In this document: positions 45,643 to 54,279 of the stretch, piece after piece | Layout of the letters: the number at the start of each line of letters is the position of its first letter | Position numbering within the stretch: position 1 is the first letter of the stretch | Assembly (NCBI RefSeq): GCF_042682915.1 | Contig: NZ_JBHUIW010000001.1 | Span: forward strand, 124,001-188,000 | DNA length: 64,000 nt | Direction: 5' to 3' | Source of the DNA: Rhodoplanes azumiensis | Lineage (GTDB): Bacteria > Pseudomonadota > Alphaproteobacteria > Rhizobiales > Xanthobacteraceae | Translations under genes and position numbers: made by a program | The notes under the pieces: model-generated | The model's database searches: none | Told to the model about the DNA's origin: nothing | Seen by the model: the letters and a program-made list of their open reading frames with translations, nothing else

Positions 45643-45679
45643 TTGACGGGGAGGGTCGCGAACAACGTAATAACATAAC
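45643..45679 (+). promoter_or_regulatory. TonB-receptor promoter with operator (site C)
   Basis: TTGACG (45643-45648), 18 bases, then the 13-mer GTAATAACATAAC (45667-45679), which agrees with sites A and B at 11 or 12 of 13 positions. It lies 24 bases before the receptor start and also between the receptor and the divergent tonB gene. Confidence 0.55.
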
Positions 45680-45703
45680 AATTCGTACTCAGGGAACTCC
45701 GAA

Positions 45704-47929
45704 ATGAAGGTCCATCGCCTCTGGCTCCTGGGAGCCGCCAGTGTTCTCGTGACGGGAGGCGAAGGCGTCGCGCAGCAACCGCCGGAGCTGCCGGCCGTGA
45801 CGGTGGCGCAGCCCAAACCAAAGCCGAAGCCTGCGGCCACGGCGCGCGTGCGTCCCCGCCCGCGACCCGCGCCGGCGGCGACCCCGGCCCCGGCCGCTCC
45901 GGCCGGGGTCGCGGCGCCCGCCACCCCGGTGGGGCCGCGCTGGGACGAGCCGGTGACCACGGCCCTGCAGAGCATGCCGTCGGGCGTCCGGGCGACCTCC
46001 ACGGGTCCGGCGACGACAGCCACCGAAAGCCAGATCATCCGCGATCCCGCCGCCCAGATGGGCGACGTGGTGTTCACCCGGCCCGGCGTCACCTCGACGA
46101 CCTTCGCGCCGGGCGCCAGCCGGCCGGTGATCCGCGGCCTCGAATCGGTGCGGGTGCGCGTTCAGGAGAACGGCATCGGCTCGCACGACGTGTCCGATCT
46201 CGGCGAGGATCACGGCGTTCCGATCGATCCGCTCGCGGCCAAGAAGATCGAGATCATCCGCGGTCCCGGCACGCTGCGCTACTCGTCGCAGGCGATCGGC
46301 GGCATCGCCAGCGCCACCAACGACCGCATCCCCGAGGTGCTGCCCCGGCAGGGCGTCCACGGCGAGATTCGCGCCTCCGGCGCGACCGTCGATCGCGGCT
46401 ACGACGGCGCCGTGCTGGTCGACGCCGTGCATGACAAGACCGTGCTGCACGTCGACGCCTACGGCCGCCACGCCGACGACTACCGGATTCCGGGTGGCGT
46501 GCAGCCCAACACCAAGATCGGCGCCAGCGGCGAGTCGGCGGCGGTGACGCGCTTCTTCGACGGCGGCTTTGCCGGGCTCGGCATCCAGCACTACCAGAGC
46601 GTCTATCACATCCCCGGCACCGAGAGCGCGATCAACGACACGCGCATCGCGATGGAGCAGACCAAGGTCACGGGGCGCGGCGCGTGGCGGCTCGACGGCG
46701 GCGCCTTCGAGGCGGTCCGCTGGTGGGTCGGCGCCACCAACTACAAGCACCACGAGATGGGGCTCGACGAGCTGGGCATCGACGGCACGCGGGCGACTTT
46801 CGTCAATCGCCAGCAGGAGGCGCGCGCCGAGCTCGCCCATGTGCCGGTGGCGACCGCGTTCGGCGAGTTGACCGGCGTGATCGGCGCCGACACCGGGCAT
46901 CGCGATCTGAACAGCGGCGGCGAGGCCGGCGGTCTGATCGGCCCGAGCACCACCGACCGGGCTGCCGTCTACACGCTCGAGCAGCTCCGCATCGCGCCGA
47001 CCTGGTCGCTGGTCGCGGCCGGGCGCGTCGAGTATGCCAAGATCAGCGGCATCGCCTTCACGTTCCCGTCGCTGGTGTTCACCGGCGACGAGCCGACCTC
47101 GGCCGCCGCCTCGCGCAGCTTCGTGCCGATGAGCGTCAGCGCCGCGCTGGTGAAGGATCTGCCCTGGGCCGTGACCGCGAGCCTGACGGTGGAGCACAAG
47201 GAGCGCGCCCCCGGACCGCTCGAGCTCTACGCCCACGGCGCCCACGACGCCACCGGCACGTTCGAGATCGGCGACGCCAACCTGCAGAAGGAGAAGATGA
47301 ACGCGGTCGAGCTCGGCCTGAAGCGGCAGAGCGGCGACTGGCGCTTCGAGGCCAACGCCTATTATCGCAAGTTCGACGGCTTCATCTTTCGTCAGCTCAC
47401 CGGCAACCTGTGCGGCGAGGACTACGACACCTGCGGCGATCCGAACGGCGAGTTCATGCAGGTCATCTACACCCAGCTCGACGCGACCTTCCGCGGCGTC
47501 GAGCTCTACTCCCAGCTCGACGTGGCCCGCCTCGCCGGCGGCATCGTCACGCTCGAGGGTCAGTACGACTATCTGCGCGCCACCTTCGAGGGCGGCGCCA
47601 ACGTACCGCGCATTCCGCCGATGCGGCTCGGTGGCGGCCTGTCGTGGCGCGACGCCAACTGGCTCGCCCGCGTCAACTTCATCCACGCCTTCGCGCAGGA
47701 CGACCCGGGTGTGAACGAGACGGCGACTCCGGGCTACAACCTCCTGAAGGCCGAGCTGAGCTACACGGACAAGATCCGCGACCCGGGCTCGCCCTTCACG
47801 TCCTTCACGATCGGCGCCGTCGGCGACAATCTGCTCGACGACGACATCCGCAACAGCGTCTCGTTCCGCAAGGACGAGGTGCTGCTGCCGGGCCGCACGT
47901 TCCGGGCGTTCGCGACGCTGCGGTTCTGA
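45704..47929 (+). CDS. TonB-dependent receptor, ZnuD-like
   Basis: A 741-residue outer membrane receptor. A signal peptide (LWLLGAASVLVTGGEGVAQ) precedes a TonB-box-like ELPAVTVAQ, then a Lys/Arg-Pro-rich linker. The plug shows VVFTRPGVTSTTFAPGASRPVIRGLESVRVRVQENGIGSHDVSDLGEDHGVPIDPLAAKKIEIIRGPGTLRYSSQAIGGI, a pattern shared with the zinc receptor ZnuD. A barrel follows, ending in RTFRAFATLRF with terminal Phe. No long His-rich loop is seen. Zinc or another metal chelate is the inferred substrate, supported by the Zur-like operator upstream. Confidence 0.85.
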   Translation: MKVHRLWLLGAASVLVTGGEGVAQQPPELPAVTVAQPKPKPKPAATARVRPRPRPAPAATPAPAAPAGVAAPATPVGPRWDEPVTTALQSMPSGVRATSTGPATTATESQIIRDPAAQMGDVVFTRPGVTSTTFAPGASRPVIRGLESVRVRVQENGIGSHDVSDLGEDHGVPIDPLAAKKIEIIRGPGTLRYSSQAIGGIASATNDRIPEVLPRQGVHGEIRASGATVDRGYDGAVLVDAVHDKTVLHVDAYGRHADDYRIPGGVQPNTKIGASGESAAVTRFFDGGFAGLGIQHYQSVYHIPGTESAINDTRIAMEQTKVTGRGAWRLDGGAFEAVRWWVGATNYKHHEMGLDELGIDGTRATFVNRQQEARAELAHVPVATAFGELTGVIGADTGHRDLNSGGEAGGLIGPSTTDRAAVYTLEQLRIAPTWSLVAAGRVEYAKISGIAFTFPSLVFTGDEPTSAAASRSFVPMSVSAALVKDLPWAVTASLTVEHKERAPGPLELYAHGAHDATGTFEIGDANLQKEKMNAVELGLKRQSGDWRFEANAYYRKFDGFIFRQLTGNLCGEDYDTCGDPNGEFMQVIYTQLDATFRGVELYSQLDVARLAGGIVTLEGQYDYLRATFEGGANVPRIPPMRLGGGLSWRDANWLARVNFIHAFAQDDPGVNETATPGYNLLKAELSYTDKIRDPGSPFTSFTIGAVGDNLLDDDIRNSVSFRKDEVLLPGRTFRAFATLRF

Positions 47930-48291
47930 TCAGATCCTTTCGAGCCGCCCGCGAGAGCAGGCGCTTTGCATGACACGCCCTCCCGGCTCGGCGCCGGCGC
48001 GCCGCCCCGGGATGTCGGTGCAATTCTGCAAAGCCCTCGCCGTCGCGGAGCATCGTGAAGGAGACGCCTCGGTCCTGACGTCGGAGCGGCGTCTGTGACA
48101 CAAGCGCGGAAAACGAGGTCGCGCCGCGCCCCACGATCGATCGAGAAAGAGGTATTACGTTCGCCTTCTGCATAGTTATTCATCAGTTCGCAATCCTACC
48201 AAGCGGGCTCATCCCGATTTCCGCCATGCAACGGGAATGATTCACTTGCCTCGCCCATCCTGTGGCGATGGCCCTGCGAGAGGATCCGTCG
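47930..48291. other. Gene-free stretch with one REP-like hairpin
   Basis: The 362 bases after the receptor gene hold a repeat-like hairpin near 47965-48020 (CCTCCCGGCTCGGCGCCGGCGCGCCGCCCCGGGATG) and an AT-richer part near 48150-48200. I see no convincing gene, RNA or terminator. Confidence 0.4.
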
Positions 48292-48540
48292 ATGGCGACC
48301 CCCGACGACACGGCTCCGGTGCTCTGTGGGATCTGCGACGACGTGCTGGTCTCCGTCGCGACGCCCTGCACGGTCCAGCGCCCACGCTCGACGGAACGGC
48401 CGCGTTCGGCCGCCGTGCTGGTGTGCCGGACCTGCGGCACCCGGCAGGCCCCTCCCACCGTTCGGGGCGGCGACTATTTCGATGTCGTGATGCGGGTCCG
48501 GCCGCACCGACCGGTCTCCCGCCGAGGTTCCGCGATGTGA
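48292..48540 (+). CDS. Small zinc-ribbon-like protein
   Basis: An 82-residue protein with two CxxC knuckles, VLCGICDDV and LVCRTCGTRQ, about 30 residues apart, as in a zinc ribbon, followed by an Arg-rich tail. The ATG at 48292 has AGAGGA 7 bases upstream and third codon positions are strongly GC, which favours a real gene. I do not recognise the family. Zinc binding is inferred from the motif alone. Confidence 0.55.
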   Translation: MATPDDTAPVLCGICDDVLVSVATPCTVQRPRSTERPRSAAVLVCRTCGTRQAPPTVRGGDYFDVVMRVRPHRPVSRRGSAM

Positions 48541-48550
48541 GGACACCCGA

Positions 48551-48751
48551 ATGGCGGGGCGGAGCCTGTCGATCGGCGTGCTGCCCTTGACCCGCGGCGT
48601 ATCGCGGGCCCGCGACCATGTCTGCGCTCTCACGGCCACCTGGCGCCGCGGCCTTCTCTCGGTGCTGGATCCGTACCGGCCCGAGGCGCACTACATGCGC
48701 GGACCGGGTCCAAAGTGGCACGCCAAGCACGGTCCGCAGGCGCGCCGTTGA
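48551..48751 (+). CDS. Hypothetical 66-residue basic protein
   Basis: Begins 10 bases after the zinc-ribbon gene with AGGA 8 bases before the ATG and GC-rich third codon positions. The product is basic, with no membrane segment and an end rich in His, Pro, Lys and Arg. No family is recognised. It may be an artefact of high GC. Confidence 0.4.
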   Translation: MAGRSLSIGVLPLTRGVSRARDHVCALTATWRRGLLSVLDPYRPEAHYMRGPGPKWHAKHGPQARR

Positions 48752-48947
48752 TCCTTGGCCCGGCGGCGCCCGCCGCACGAGGCTCCTGTCCCGCATCGTC
48801 GACGTCGTCACCGGATCGTCCGTCGTCGCGTGCGTCGCCGCGCCAGCGGCTGTCGTCGGGCGGCGGGCCGTCGCATATCGAGATTCATTAGGATCTGTGC
48901 CGATAATCGGGGACGGGGACGTCGAAAAGCGATTCGGAGGACACATC

Positions 48948-49379
48948 TTGCTCTTCGCCGCAGGCCCGGCCGGGGCCGCACTGCAGGAAGGCGCGATCCG
49001 CAAGACCGTTCTGGTCATCGACGACGACATCACATCCCGCACGATCATCTGTCGGGTGGCCGACCGGACCGGCTTCGCCGCCATCGGGGCCGCGAGCGTG
49101 GAGGAGGCCGAGCTGCTGGTCGGCTCGCATGCCTTCGATCTGGTCACGCTGGACGTCGTGCTGGGGGCCGCGACCGCTCACGACATGCTGGAGTCGCTGG
49201 CGCGGCTCGCCTTCGACAGGCCGATCGTGCTGGTCAGCGGCATGGACGCGGCGAGCGTCGACGCCGTGAAGGCGACGGCGCGCCGACGTGAGCTGAAGCT
49301 GCTCGACGGGCTCGCGAAGCCGATCGATATCGGCGCCCTGAAGGCCTGCTTCGAGCGCGCCATGGTGGCCCCCGCTTGA
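48948..49379 (+). CDS. Stand-alone response regulator receiver domain
   Basis: A 143-residue CheY-like protein: acidic triad KTVLVIDDDITSRT (Asp25-Asp27), phosphoacceptor Asp69 in LVTLDVVLG, the conserved Ser of IVLVSGMD and the lysine in LDGLAKPID. No output domain is present. A TTG at 48948 is proposed as start because GGAGG stands 7 bases upstream; a GTG at 48897 is in frame. No histidine kinase is adjacent, so the partner is unknown. Confidence 0.75.
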   Translation: MLFAAGPAGAALQEGAIRKTVLVIDDDITSRTIICRVADRTGFAAIGAASVEEAELLVGSHAFDLVTLDVVLGAATAHDMLESLARLAFDRPIVLVSGMDAASVDAVKATARRRELKLLDGLAKPIDIGALKACFERAMVAPA

Positions 49380-49494
49380 GCATGCCCTGCGACCCCGAAC
49401 GGCCTCGACGGCGGCCGTCCGGGGCGCCACCATGCGTTACCGTCGGTGCCGGAGCGAATCGCCCGACGCAAGGATTTCGGCGTGAGGCCATCGC

Positions 49495-49914
49495 ATGGCG
49501 AAACCGTCATTCAAGGACGGCACGGTCGGGCGGATCATCCACCGGGTCGAGGACGCGTTCCTGCTCGGGATCGCGCTCTTCACCGTGGTGGCGATGGGCC
49601 AGGAGGTCTACGCGATCATCCTGCGCATCAAGGTGGAGCTGAAAGACCTCCTCTTGATGTTCATCTATGTCGAGGTGCTGGGCATGGTCGGCGTCTATTA
49701 CGACTCCAAGAAGATTCCCATCACACTGCCGCTGTTCATCGCCATCACGGCGCTGTCGCGGCTGGTCATCCTTCAGGGCAAGGATCAGCCGCCCGTCAAT
49801 CTGCTCTACGAGAGCGGTGCGATTCTCGTCCTGGCGCTGGCCTGTGTCGTCATCACCTATCGGCATGCGTCCGAGCGCCGGGAGCGTAACCGTACCGAAG
49901 CCAACGGGGAGTAG
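49495..49914 (+). CDS. psiE: PsiE-family (phosphate-starvation-inducible) membrane protein
   Basis: A 139-residue protein with four hydrophobic helices: FLLGIALFTVVAMGQEVYAIIL, LLLMFIYVEVLGMVGVYY, ITLPLFIAITALSRLVIL and AILVLALACVVITYRHA. The Glu-bearing FIYVEVLGM and the PITLPLFIAITALSR segment are typical of PsiE. GAGG lies 7 bases upstream of the ATG. The family's function is not established. No Pho box was recognised. Confidence 0.85.
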   Translation: MAKPSFKDGTVGRIIHRVEDAFLLGIALFTVVAMGQEVYAIILRIKVELKDLLLMFIYVEVLGMVGVYYDSKKIPITLPLFIAITALSRLVILQGKDQPPVNLLYESGAILVLALACVVITYRHASERRERNRTEANGE

Positions 49915-50031
49915 CCGGAGTAAGACACCGGGCTGACAAGAAACCCCGTTATCGCGGTGCACAGCGACCTCTCGTCGCAACGGTATGGTGATCCCATCGG
50001 GGCGACTCTGCCGTTACAGTCGAAGGGCGTC

Positions 50032-50052
50032 ACGGTTCCGCGGTGGAACCGT
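50032..50052. other. Short perfect hairpin
   Basis: ACGGTTCC, a 5-base loop and GGAACCGT. There is no T run on either side, so an operator is as likely as a weak terminator. It lies between psiE and the next hypothetical gene. Confidence 0.3.
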
Positions 50053-50164
50053 CGCCGGACCATCATGGACGGAACGCGGCGTATTCCGTCCGCCGGCGAA
50101 CCTTCGATCCGCGCAAGGAAAGCCGGCCTTCGCGCACGACCGAACTGCGGCAGGAGGCCATGCG

Positions 50165-50536
50165 ATGACGGAGATCGACGACCGCGACGACGCGGCCGGT
50201 CGGGGCGGGCGTGCCACGTCCGCGCGGCCGAGCCGGACCGGCCCCGCGGCCCGGTCCGGCGCGACCCGGCCGGGCGCGACCGAGTCGGTCGGCCCGGCGC
50301 GTCGATCGGCGGATCGGACCCAGATCGCCCGCGCCCTGCTCGACCTCGTCGTCGACGAGATCATGGGTCGCATCAAGCGCCGGCTTCCCGACGTCTCGGC
50401 GACGCCGGGCGAGCCGCGGCGGCGCCGTCAGCGGCCGGATGCGAGCGCGGCGGCCGTGCCGATCTCACCGGCACGACGGCTGCAGGGCATGGTGAAGCGG
50501 GTGGTGGTCGGCAAGCGACGCGGTGACGGCCGCTGA
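50165..50536 (+). CDS. Hypothetical protein
   Basis: The 123-residue product has an Arg/Gly/Ala-rich disordered N-terminal half, then a short helical part (RTQIARALLDLVVDEIMGRIKRRLPDV) and a basic end (ARRLQGMVKRVVVGKRRGDGR). GGAGG lies 7 bases before the ATG, which supports expression. No family is recognised. Confidence 0.5.
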   Translation: MTEIDDRDDAAGRGGRATSARPSRTGPAARSGATRPGATESVGPARRSADRTQIARALLDLVVDEIMGRIKRRLPDVSATPGEPRRRRQRPDASAAAVPISPARRLQGMVKRVVVGKRRGDGR

Positions 50537-50570
50537 TCGCGCAATCGCACGGCCTCGGCTGCCGCGAAAT

Positions 50571-51053
50571 TCAGCGCGGCTCCGCCTCGCAGGCCGCCGC
50601 GGCGGCCGGATCGGGCGGGACGTGCAGCGTGACCAGGAGCCGGCACACCGCGACCAGCGACGACGTGGCGACATCGGCGCGGCCGAAGTCGACCATCATC
50701 TGCGCCGTCACGATCCGCATCGGCAGATCGACCAGCAGCGTGACGCCCTCGGTCTCGCCGCGGAGGGCGAGGATTCGGGTCTTGCCGAAGCGCTCGGCCA
50801 GCCGGCCGAAAGCGTCGCGCAGCCCGGCGAGCTCCGCTTTCGCTCGCGGTCGGTCGCGATCCGCGATCGCCCGCAAGGCGGCGCGGTTGCGGCTCTCCGC
50901 CTCGGCCACGGCGGCTTGAAACACGGCGTCGTCGTCGCCGCCGGACGACGGCGCGGCGACGGCGCATGGTGCGGCCCCGGACAGGGTCACGGCAGCCAGC
51001 AGCGCGGCGGCGAGGATCGTCAGGCGGGTCGCGAGGCGCATGTTCGGTGCCAT
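50571..51053 (-). CDS. Hypothetical exported protein
   Basis: A 160-residue protein with a clear signal peptide (LATRLTILAAALLAAVTLSGAAPCAVA). The mature part is helical and charged, including AELAGLRDAFGRLAERFGKTRILALRGETEGVTLLVDLPMRIVTAQMMVDFGRADVATSSLVAVCRLL. No family is recognised. An ATG at 51041 is an alternative start. Confidence 0.6.
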   Translation of the reverse strand: MAPNMRLATRLTILAAALLAAVTLSGAAPCAVAAPSSGGDDDAVFQAAVAEAESRNRAALRAIADRDRPRAKAELAGLRDAFGRLAERFGKTRILALRGETEGVTLLVDLPMRIVTAQMMVDFGRADVATSSLVAVCRLLVTLHVPPDPAAAAACEAEPR

Positions 51054-51188
51054 GAGCGGTGCCGTGAGCGGAGCGGTCCGAGCCGATCATAGCCGGCTTC
51101 GCCTCCCGGCCGCGCGAGTCTCCCGCGACATGGTGAATGTGCCGTCCGACCCAGGGCCGGCCGGCGGTCGCGCTCGGCGGCGGGGTGT

Positions 51189-51455
51189 TCAGCCGCCGGC
51201 GCGCTGCTCGTCCTGCAGCCGCACGATCTCGCTCCCGATGATCTTGTAGAGATGGCGCAGCGCCGCGAGCTTGGCGGCACCGATGAACCGGGCTTCCGAA
51301 TTGCGTGGGTGGGCCGTGCGCGGCTCGTCGATGTCCAGATCCGCGAGCGGAACCTGGAGCTCGAACCACAGCGTCGCGTTGGACACGTCCGACTGATCCG
51401 AGAAGCGGGCATGCACCGCCGTCTCGGACACCAAGGTGGTGGCGACCAATCCCAT
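51189..51455 (-). CDS. Hypothetical 88-residue protein
   Basis: Preceded by a strong ribosome site (GGGGAGG, 5 bases before the ATG). The sequence is mixed, ending in a helix FIGAAKLAALRHLYKIIGSEIVRLQDEQ, with no signal or membrane segment. No family is recognised. It is the first of three consecutive minus-strand genes after the ThDP enzyme but is not clearly linked. Confidence 0.6.
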   Translation of the reverse strand: MGLVATTLVSETAVHARFSDQSDVSNATLWFELQVPLADLDIDEPRTAHPRNSEARFIGAAKLAALRHLYKIIGSEIVRLQDEQRAGG

Positions 51456-51582
51456 GGCGACCTCCCCTTCGGCGTTATTCTAGCGGAACGCCGCTAGTCC
51501 TCAAGGATAAGCGGATCACGTGAGGGGGGCGAGCGCGCGCACCGCGTGCGCGTCCCGCGCATGGAGACCGGCACGCCCGCGG

Positions 51583-53424
51583 TCACGGCGCCCGGGTGAG
51601 CGCCGCGGCGACCGCGCCGTAGCCCGGCGCGACGCTGACATCGACCACCACGACCTGTCCGGCGCGCGCCGCGGCGACCGCCTCGGCGAGCGTCGGGGCG
51701 AGCGCGTCGCCGCGCTCGACCGGGCCGAAGCCGGTCGCCCCCTGTGCCCGTGCCATCGCGGCGAGATCGATCGCCGGCTCGTCGATGCGCTGGCCGATCC
51801 ACTTGTTCTCCACCGGCCGGCCGCGCATCCGCGCGACCCGCTCCTGATGGACCTCGTCGTTGTAGAAGGAGCGGTTGTTGGCGATCACGATCAGCAGCGG
51901 CAGCCGATAGTGGACGGCCGTCCACAGCGCCGTGACCCCCATCAGGAAGTCGCCGTCGCCGCACACCGCGACCGCCAGACGATCGGTATCCTTCAGGGCG
52001 AGCGCGGCCCCGACCGCGAGACCGGGCCCGGCACCGAGCCCGCCGCCGCCGTCCGAGCCGAGGAAATCGAGCGGATGGCGGAACGGCCACCATTGGCCTT
52101 GCCACGAGATGGTCGTGTGGGCGAGCGCCGCCGGTCGGTCCCCCAGCGCCGCGTGCAGGGTGCGGGCGAGGTCTTCCACCGAAATCGGACCGTCGGCAGG
52201 CGGTGCGGCGACCGGTGCCGGCACGGCCGCGACCGGTACGGCCGTGACCAACGTCGCGGTCGTCTTGCGCCGATCGCCGAGGGCGGGGAGGAGCGCCGCC
52301 ACGGTCGCGTCCGGGTCGGCCGCGATCATCAGGTCCACGGGCGGCAGGCCCTGATGGTCCATGCTCCAGCCGTTGTGGAGCTGGTGGTCGAGCGACACCT
52401 GGATCACGGTCGCGGCCGGCGTCGTCTTCAGCACCGACAGCGTGCCGGCGAGGTCGATCCAGTCGAGGCTGAGGATCACGTCGGCCTCGCGCATCGCCGC
52501 GATCAGCCCCTCGCCCGGGAAGGTCGAGATCGGCCACGGATGGAGCGGATGGTCGGTCGGGAAGGCCGTGCCGGTCTTCAGGTTGGTGGCGACGCGCGCC
52601 CCGATCGCCTCGGCGAGGGCGACGCGGCGGTCCCAGGCGGCGGCATCGCGCGACACCCGGCCGGCGAGGATCAGCGGCCGCTCGGCGTTGGCGAGGAGGT
52701 CGGCGGCGCGCGCCACGAGCTCGCCCGGCGGCCCGGCGACGACGGGCGGCATGAAGCGGGCCGTCTCGAGCGCGGGCAGGGGGGCCGGCAACGCCGCCTC
52801 CTGCAGCTCGACGTCGAGCACCACATAGGTCGGCGCCTGCGGGGCGCTGTTGGCGAGCCACCAGGCGCGCATCAAGGCCTCGCGGGCGGCGCCCGGCGAG
52901 GCCGGCTGGTCGTCCCATTTGGTGTAATGCCGCACCAGCGCGGCCTGGTCGCGGGCCGTGTGGATCCACTCGATCCACGGCCGCCGCTTCGCCGCGTCGA
53001 CCGGGCCGGTGGCGCCGAGGATCAGCATCGGCATCCGGTCGCACCAGGCGTTGAAGATGCCCATGGTGGCATGCATCAGTCCGACGTTCGAATGCACCGC
53101 GACCGCCATGGCGCGGCCCGTCACCTTGGCCCAGCCGTGGGCGATGGCGACGGCCGATTCCTCGTGCAGGCAGAGCAGCATCTGCGGCGCCGTGTTGCCC
53201 AGATGATTGACCAGGCTGTCGTGCAGGCCGCGGTAGCTGGCGCCCGGATTGAGCGCGATCCACGGCACGTCGAGGCGGCGCAGCATCTCGGCGACGACGT
53301 CGCTGCCGAACTGCGCGGCGTTGGCGGGGGCGAGGCCGGCGGGGCGGTCGACGGCCTCTGTGCCGACAGAGGGAGTGTCCCCGGCCCGGGACACGGGTCG
53401 GCCGGCGCGAATATCGGAAGTCAT
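51583..53424 (-). CDS. Thiamine-diphosphate-dependent enzyme, acetolactate synthase/benzoylformate decarboxylase-like
   Basis: A 613-residue protein with the three ThDP-enzyme domains. The N-terminal PYR domain has the catalytic glutamate in LCLHEESAVAIAHGWAKVTGRA; the central domain has PLILAGRVSRD; the C-terminal PP domain has the Mg-ThDP motif GDGDFLMGVTALWTAVHYRLPLLIVIANN. The ATG at 53424 is preceded by AGGA. The specific reaction is unknown; the family includes synthases, decarboxylases and oxidases acting on 2-oxo acids. It lies downstream of a Crp-type regulator and a di-heme peroxidase on the same strand. Confidence 0.85.
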   Translation of the reverse strand: MTSDIRAGRPVSRAGDTPSVGTEAVDRPAGLAPANAAQFGSDVVAEMLRRLDVPWIALNPGASYRGLHDSLVNHLGNTAPQMLLCLHEESAVAIAHGWAKVTGRAMAVAVHSNVGLMHATMGIFNAWCDRMPMLILGATGPVDAAKRRPWIEWIHTARDQAALVRHYTKWDDQPASPGAAREALMRAWWLANSAPQAPTYVVLDVELQEAALPAPLPALETARFMPPVVAGPPGELVARAADLLANAERPLILAGRVSRDAAAWDRRVALAEAIGARVATNLKTGTAFPTDHPLHPWPISTFPGEGLIAAMREADVILSLDWIDLAGTLSVLKTTPAATVIQVSLDHQLHNGWSMDHQGLPPVDLMIAADPDATVAALLPALGDRRKTTATLVTAVPVAAVPAPVAAPPADGPISVEDLARTLHAALGDRPAALAHTTISWQGQWWPFRHPLDFLGSDGGGGLGAGPGLAVGAALALKDTDRLAVAVCGDGDFLMGVTALWTAVHYRLPLLIVIANNRSFYNDEVHQERVARMRGRPVENKWIGQRIDEPAIDLAAMARAQGATGFGPVERGDALAPTLAEAVAAARAGQVVVVDVSVAPGYGAVAAALTRAP

Positions 53425-53544
53425 CGATCGGGGATCCTGCTTTGCGGGGTCGCGCCAGAAGACGCGATCCGCTCGTCGCATGCAACGATGGGACCACGCC
53501 GTCGACGGGCCGTGCCGGCACGCCGGAGCTGCGACCGGCGCCGG

Positions 53545-54279
53545 TCAGGCCGGGCAAGGGGCGGGCTTGCACCTCGGCTTCGGGCTCCGGGTCGCGGAGG
53601 CGGGCCGGGGATGGTCGCCGGGCGGCTCATCCTGCGCCAGCGCCGCCAGCGCGGCCGGACGGAGCACCGCGATCCGTCCGCGCCCGGTGGCGATCCATCC
53701 CCGGCGCACCATGCGCCCGACCAACCGGGCGACCATCTCCCGGGTGGTGCCGATGTGGCCGGCGATCTCCTGCTGGGTGTGGTGGATCTCGCCGCTGCCG
53801 CTCGCTCGGACCAGCAAGAAGCCGGCGAGCCGCTGCTCGACGGTCGAGGCGTGAACGTGGTCGAGCTCGTCCATCAGGCGGAACACCAGGGTGGACAGCG
53901 TGCGGACCGTCAGGTCTCGCACGGTCTGCTCGGTGGCGAACAGCGCGCCGTAGACGCTGCCCGGCAAGACCGCGACCGTGGTCGCCGTCTCGGTCGCCAC
54001 CCAGGCCGGATAGCGGAGGTCGTTGAACAGGCTGTTGAGGGCCAGGACGCAGGTTTCGCCGGGCCCGAGGAAGTAGAGGGTCGCTTCCCGGCCTCCGGGC
54101 AGCAGAGTGTAGACACGCAGGCGCCCGTCGAGCACGAAATAGGCGCCCGACACGGCCTGCCCCTTGGTGATGATGGTCCGGCCGGCGACGAGGCGACGAA
54201 CGGCGGCGCCGCTGTCGACCAGCCGCCGTCCGTCGTCCGACATGCCGCGAAACGCCGCGATCCGCTCGGCTGTGCTCAT
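53545..54279 (-). CDS. Crp/Fnr-family transcriptional regulator
   Basis: The 244-residue regulator has a sensor domain (IITKGQAVSGAYFVLDGRLRVYTLLPGGREATLYFLGPGETCVLALNSLFND) and a C-terminal HTH (GEIHHTQQEIAGHIGTTREMVARLVGRMVRRGWIATGRGRIAV). There is a single cysteine in the sensor (GETCVLAL) and a pair near the end (KPRCKPAPCPA), but no FNR-type cluster motif. Its start overlaps the di-heme peroxidase stop by 4 bases, so it is co-transcribed with that gene and may regulate it. Confidence 0.87.
   Translation of the reverse strand: MSTAERIAAFRGMSDDGRRLVDSGAAVRRLVAGRTIITKGQAVSGAYFVLDGRLRVYTLLPGGREATLYFLGPGETCVLALNSLFNDLRYPAWVATETATTVAVLPGSVYGALFATEQTVRDLTVRTLSTLVFRLMDELDHVHASTVEQRLAGFLLVRASGSGEIHHTQQEIAGHIGTTREMVARLVGRMVRRGWIATGRGRIAVLRPAALAALAQDEPPGDHPRPASATRSPKPRCKPAPCPA

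Noticed and set aside
47761..48183. Minus-strand open frame at the end of the TonB receptor
   Set aside because: Largely antisense to the receptor barrel, with no motif and no ribosome site.
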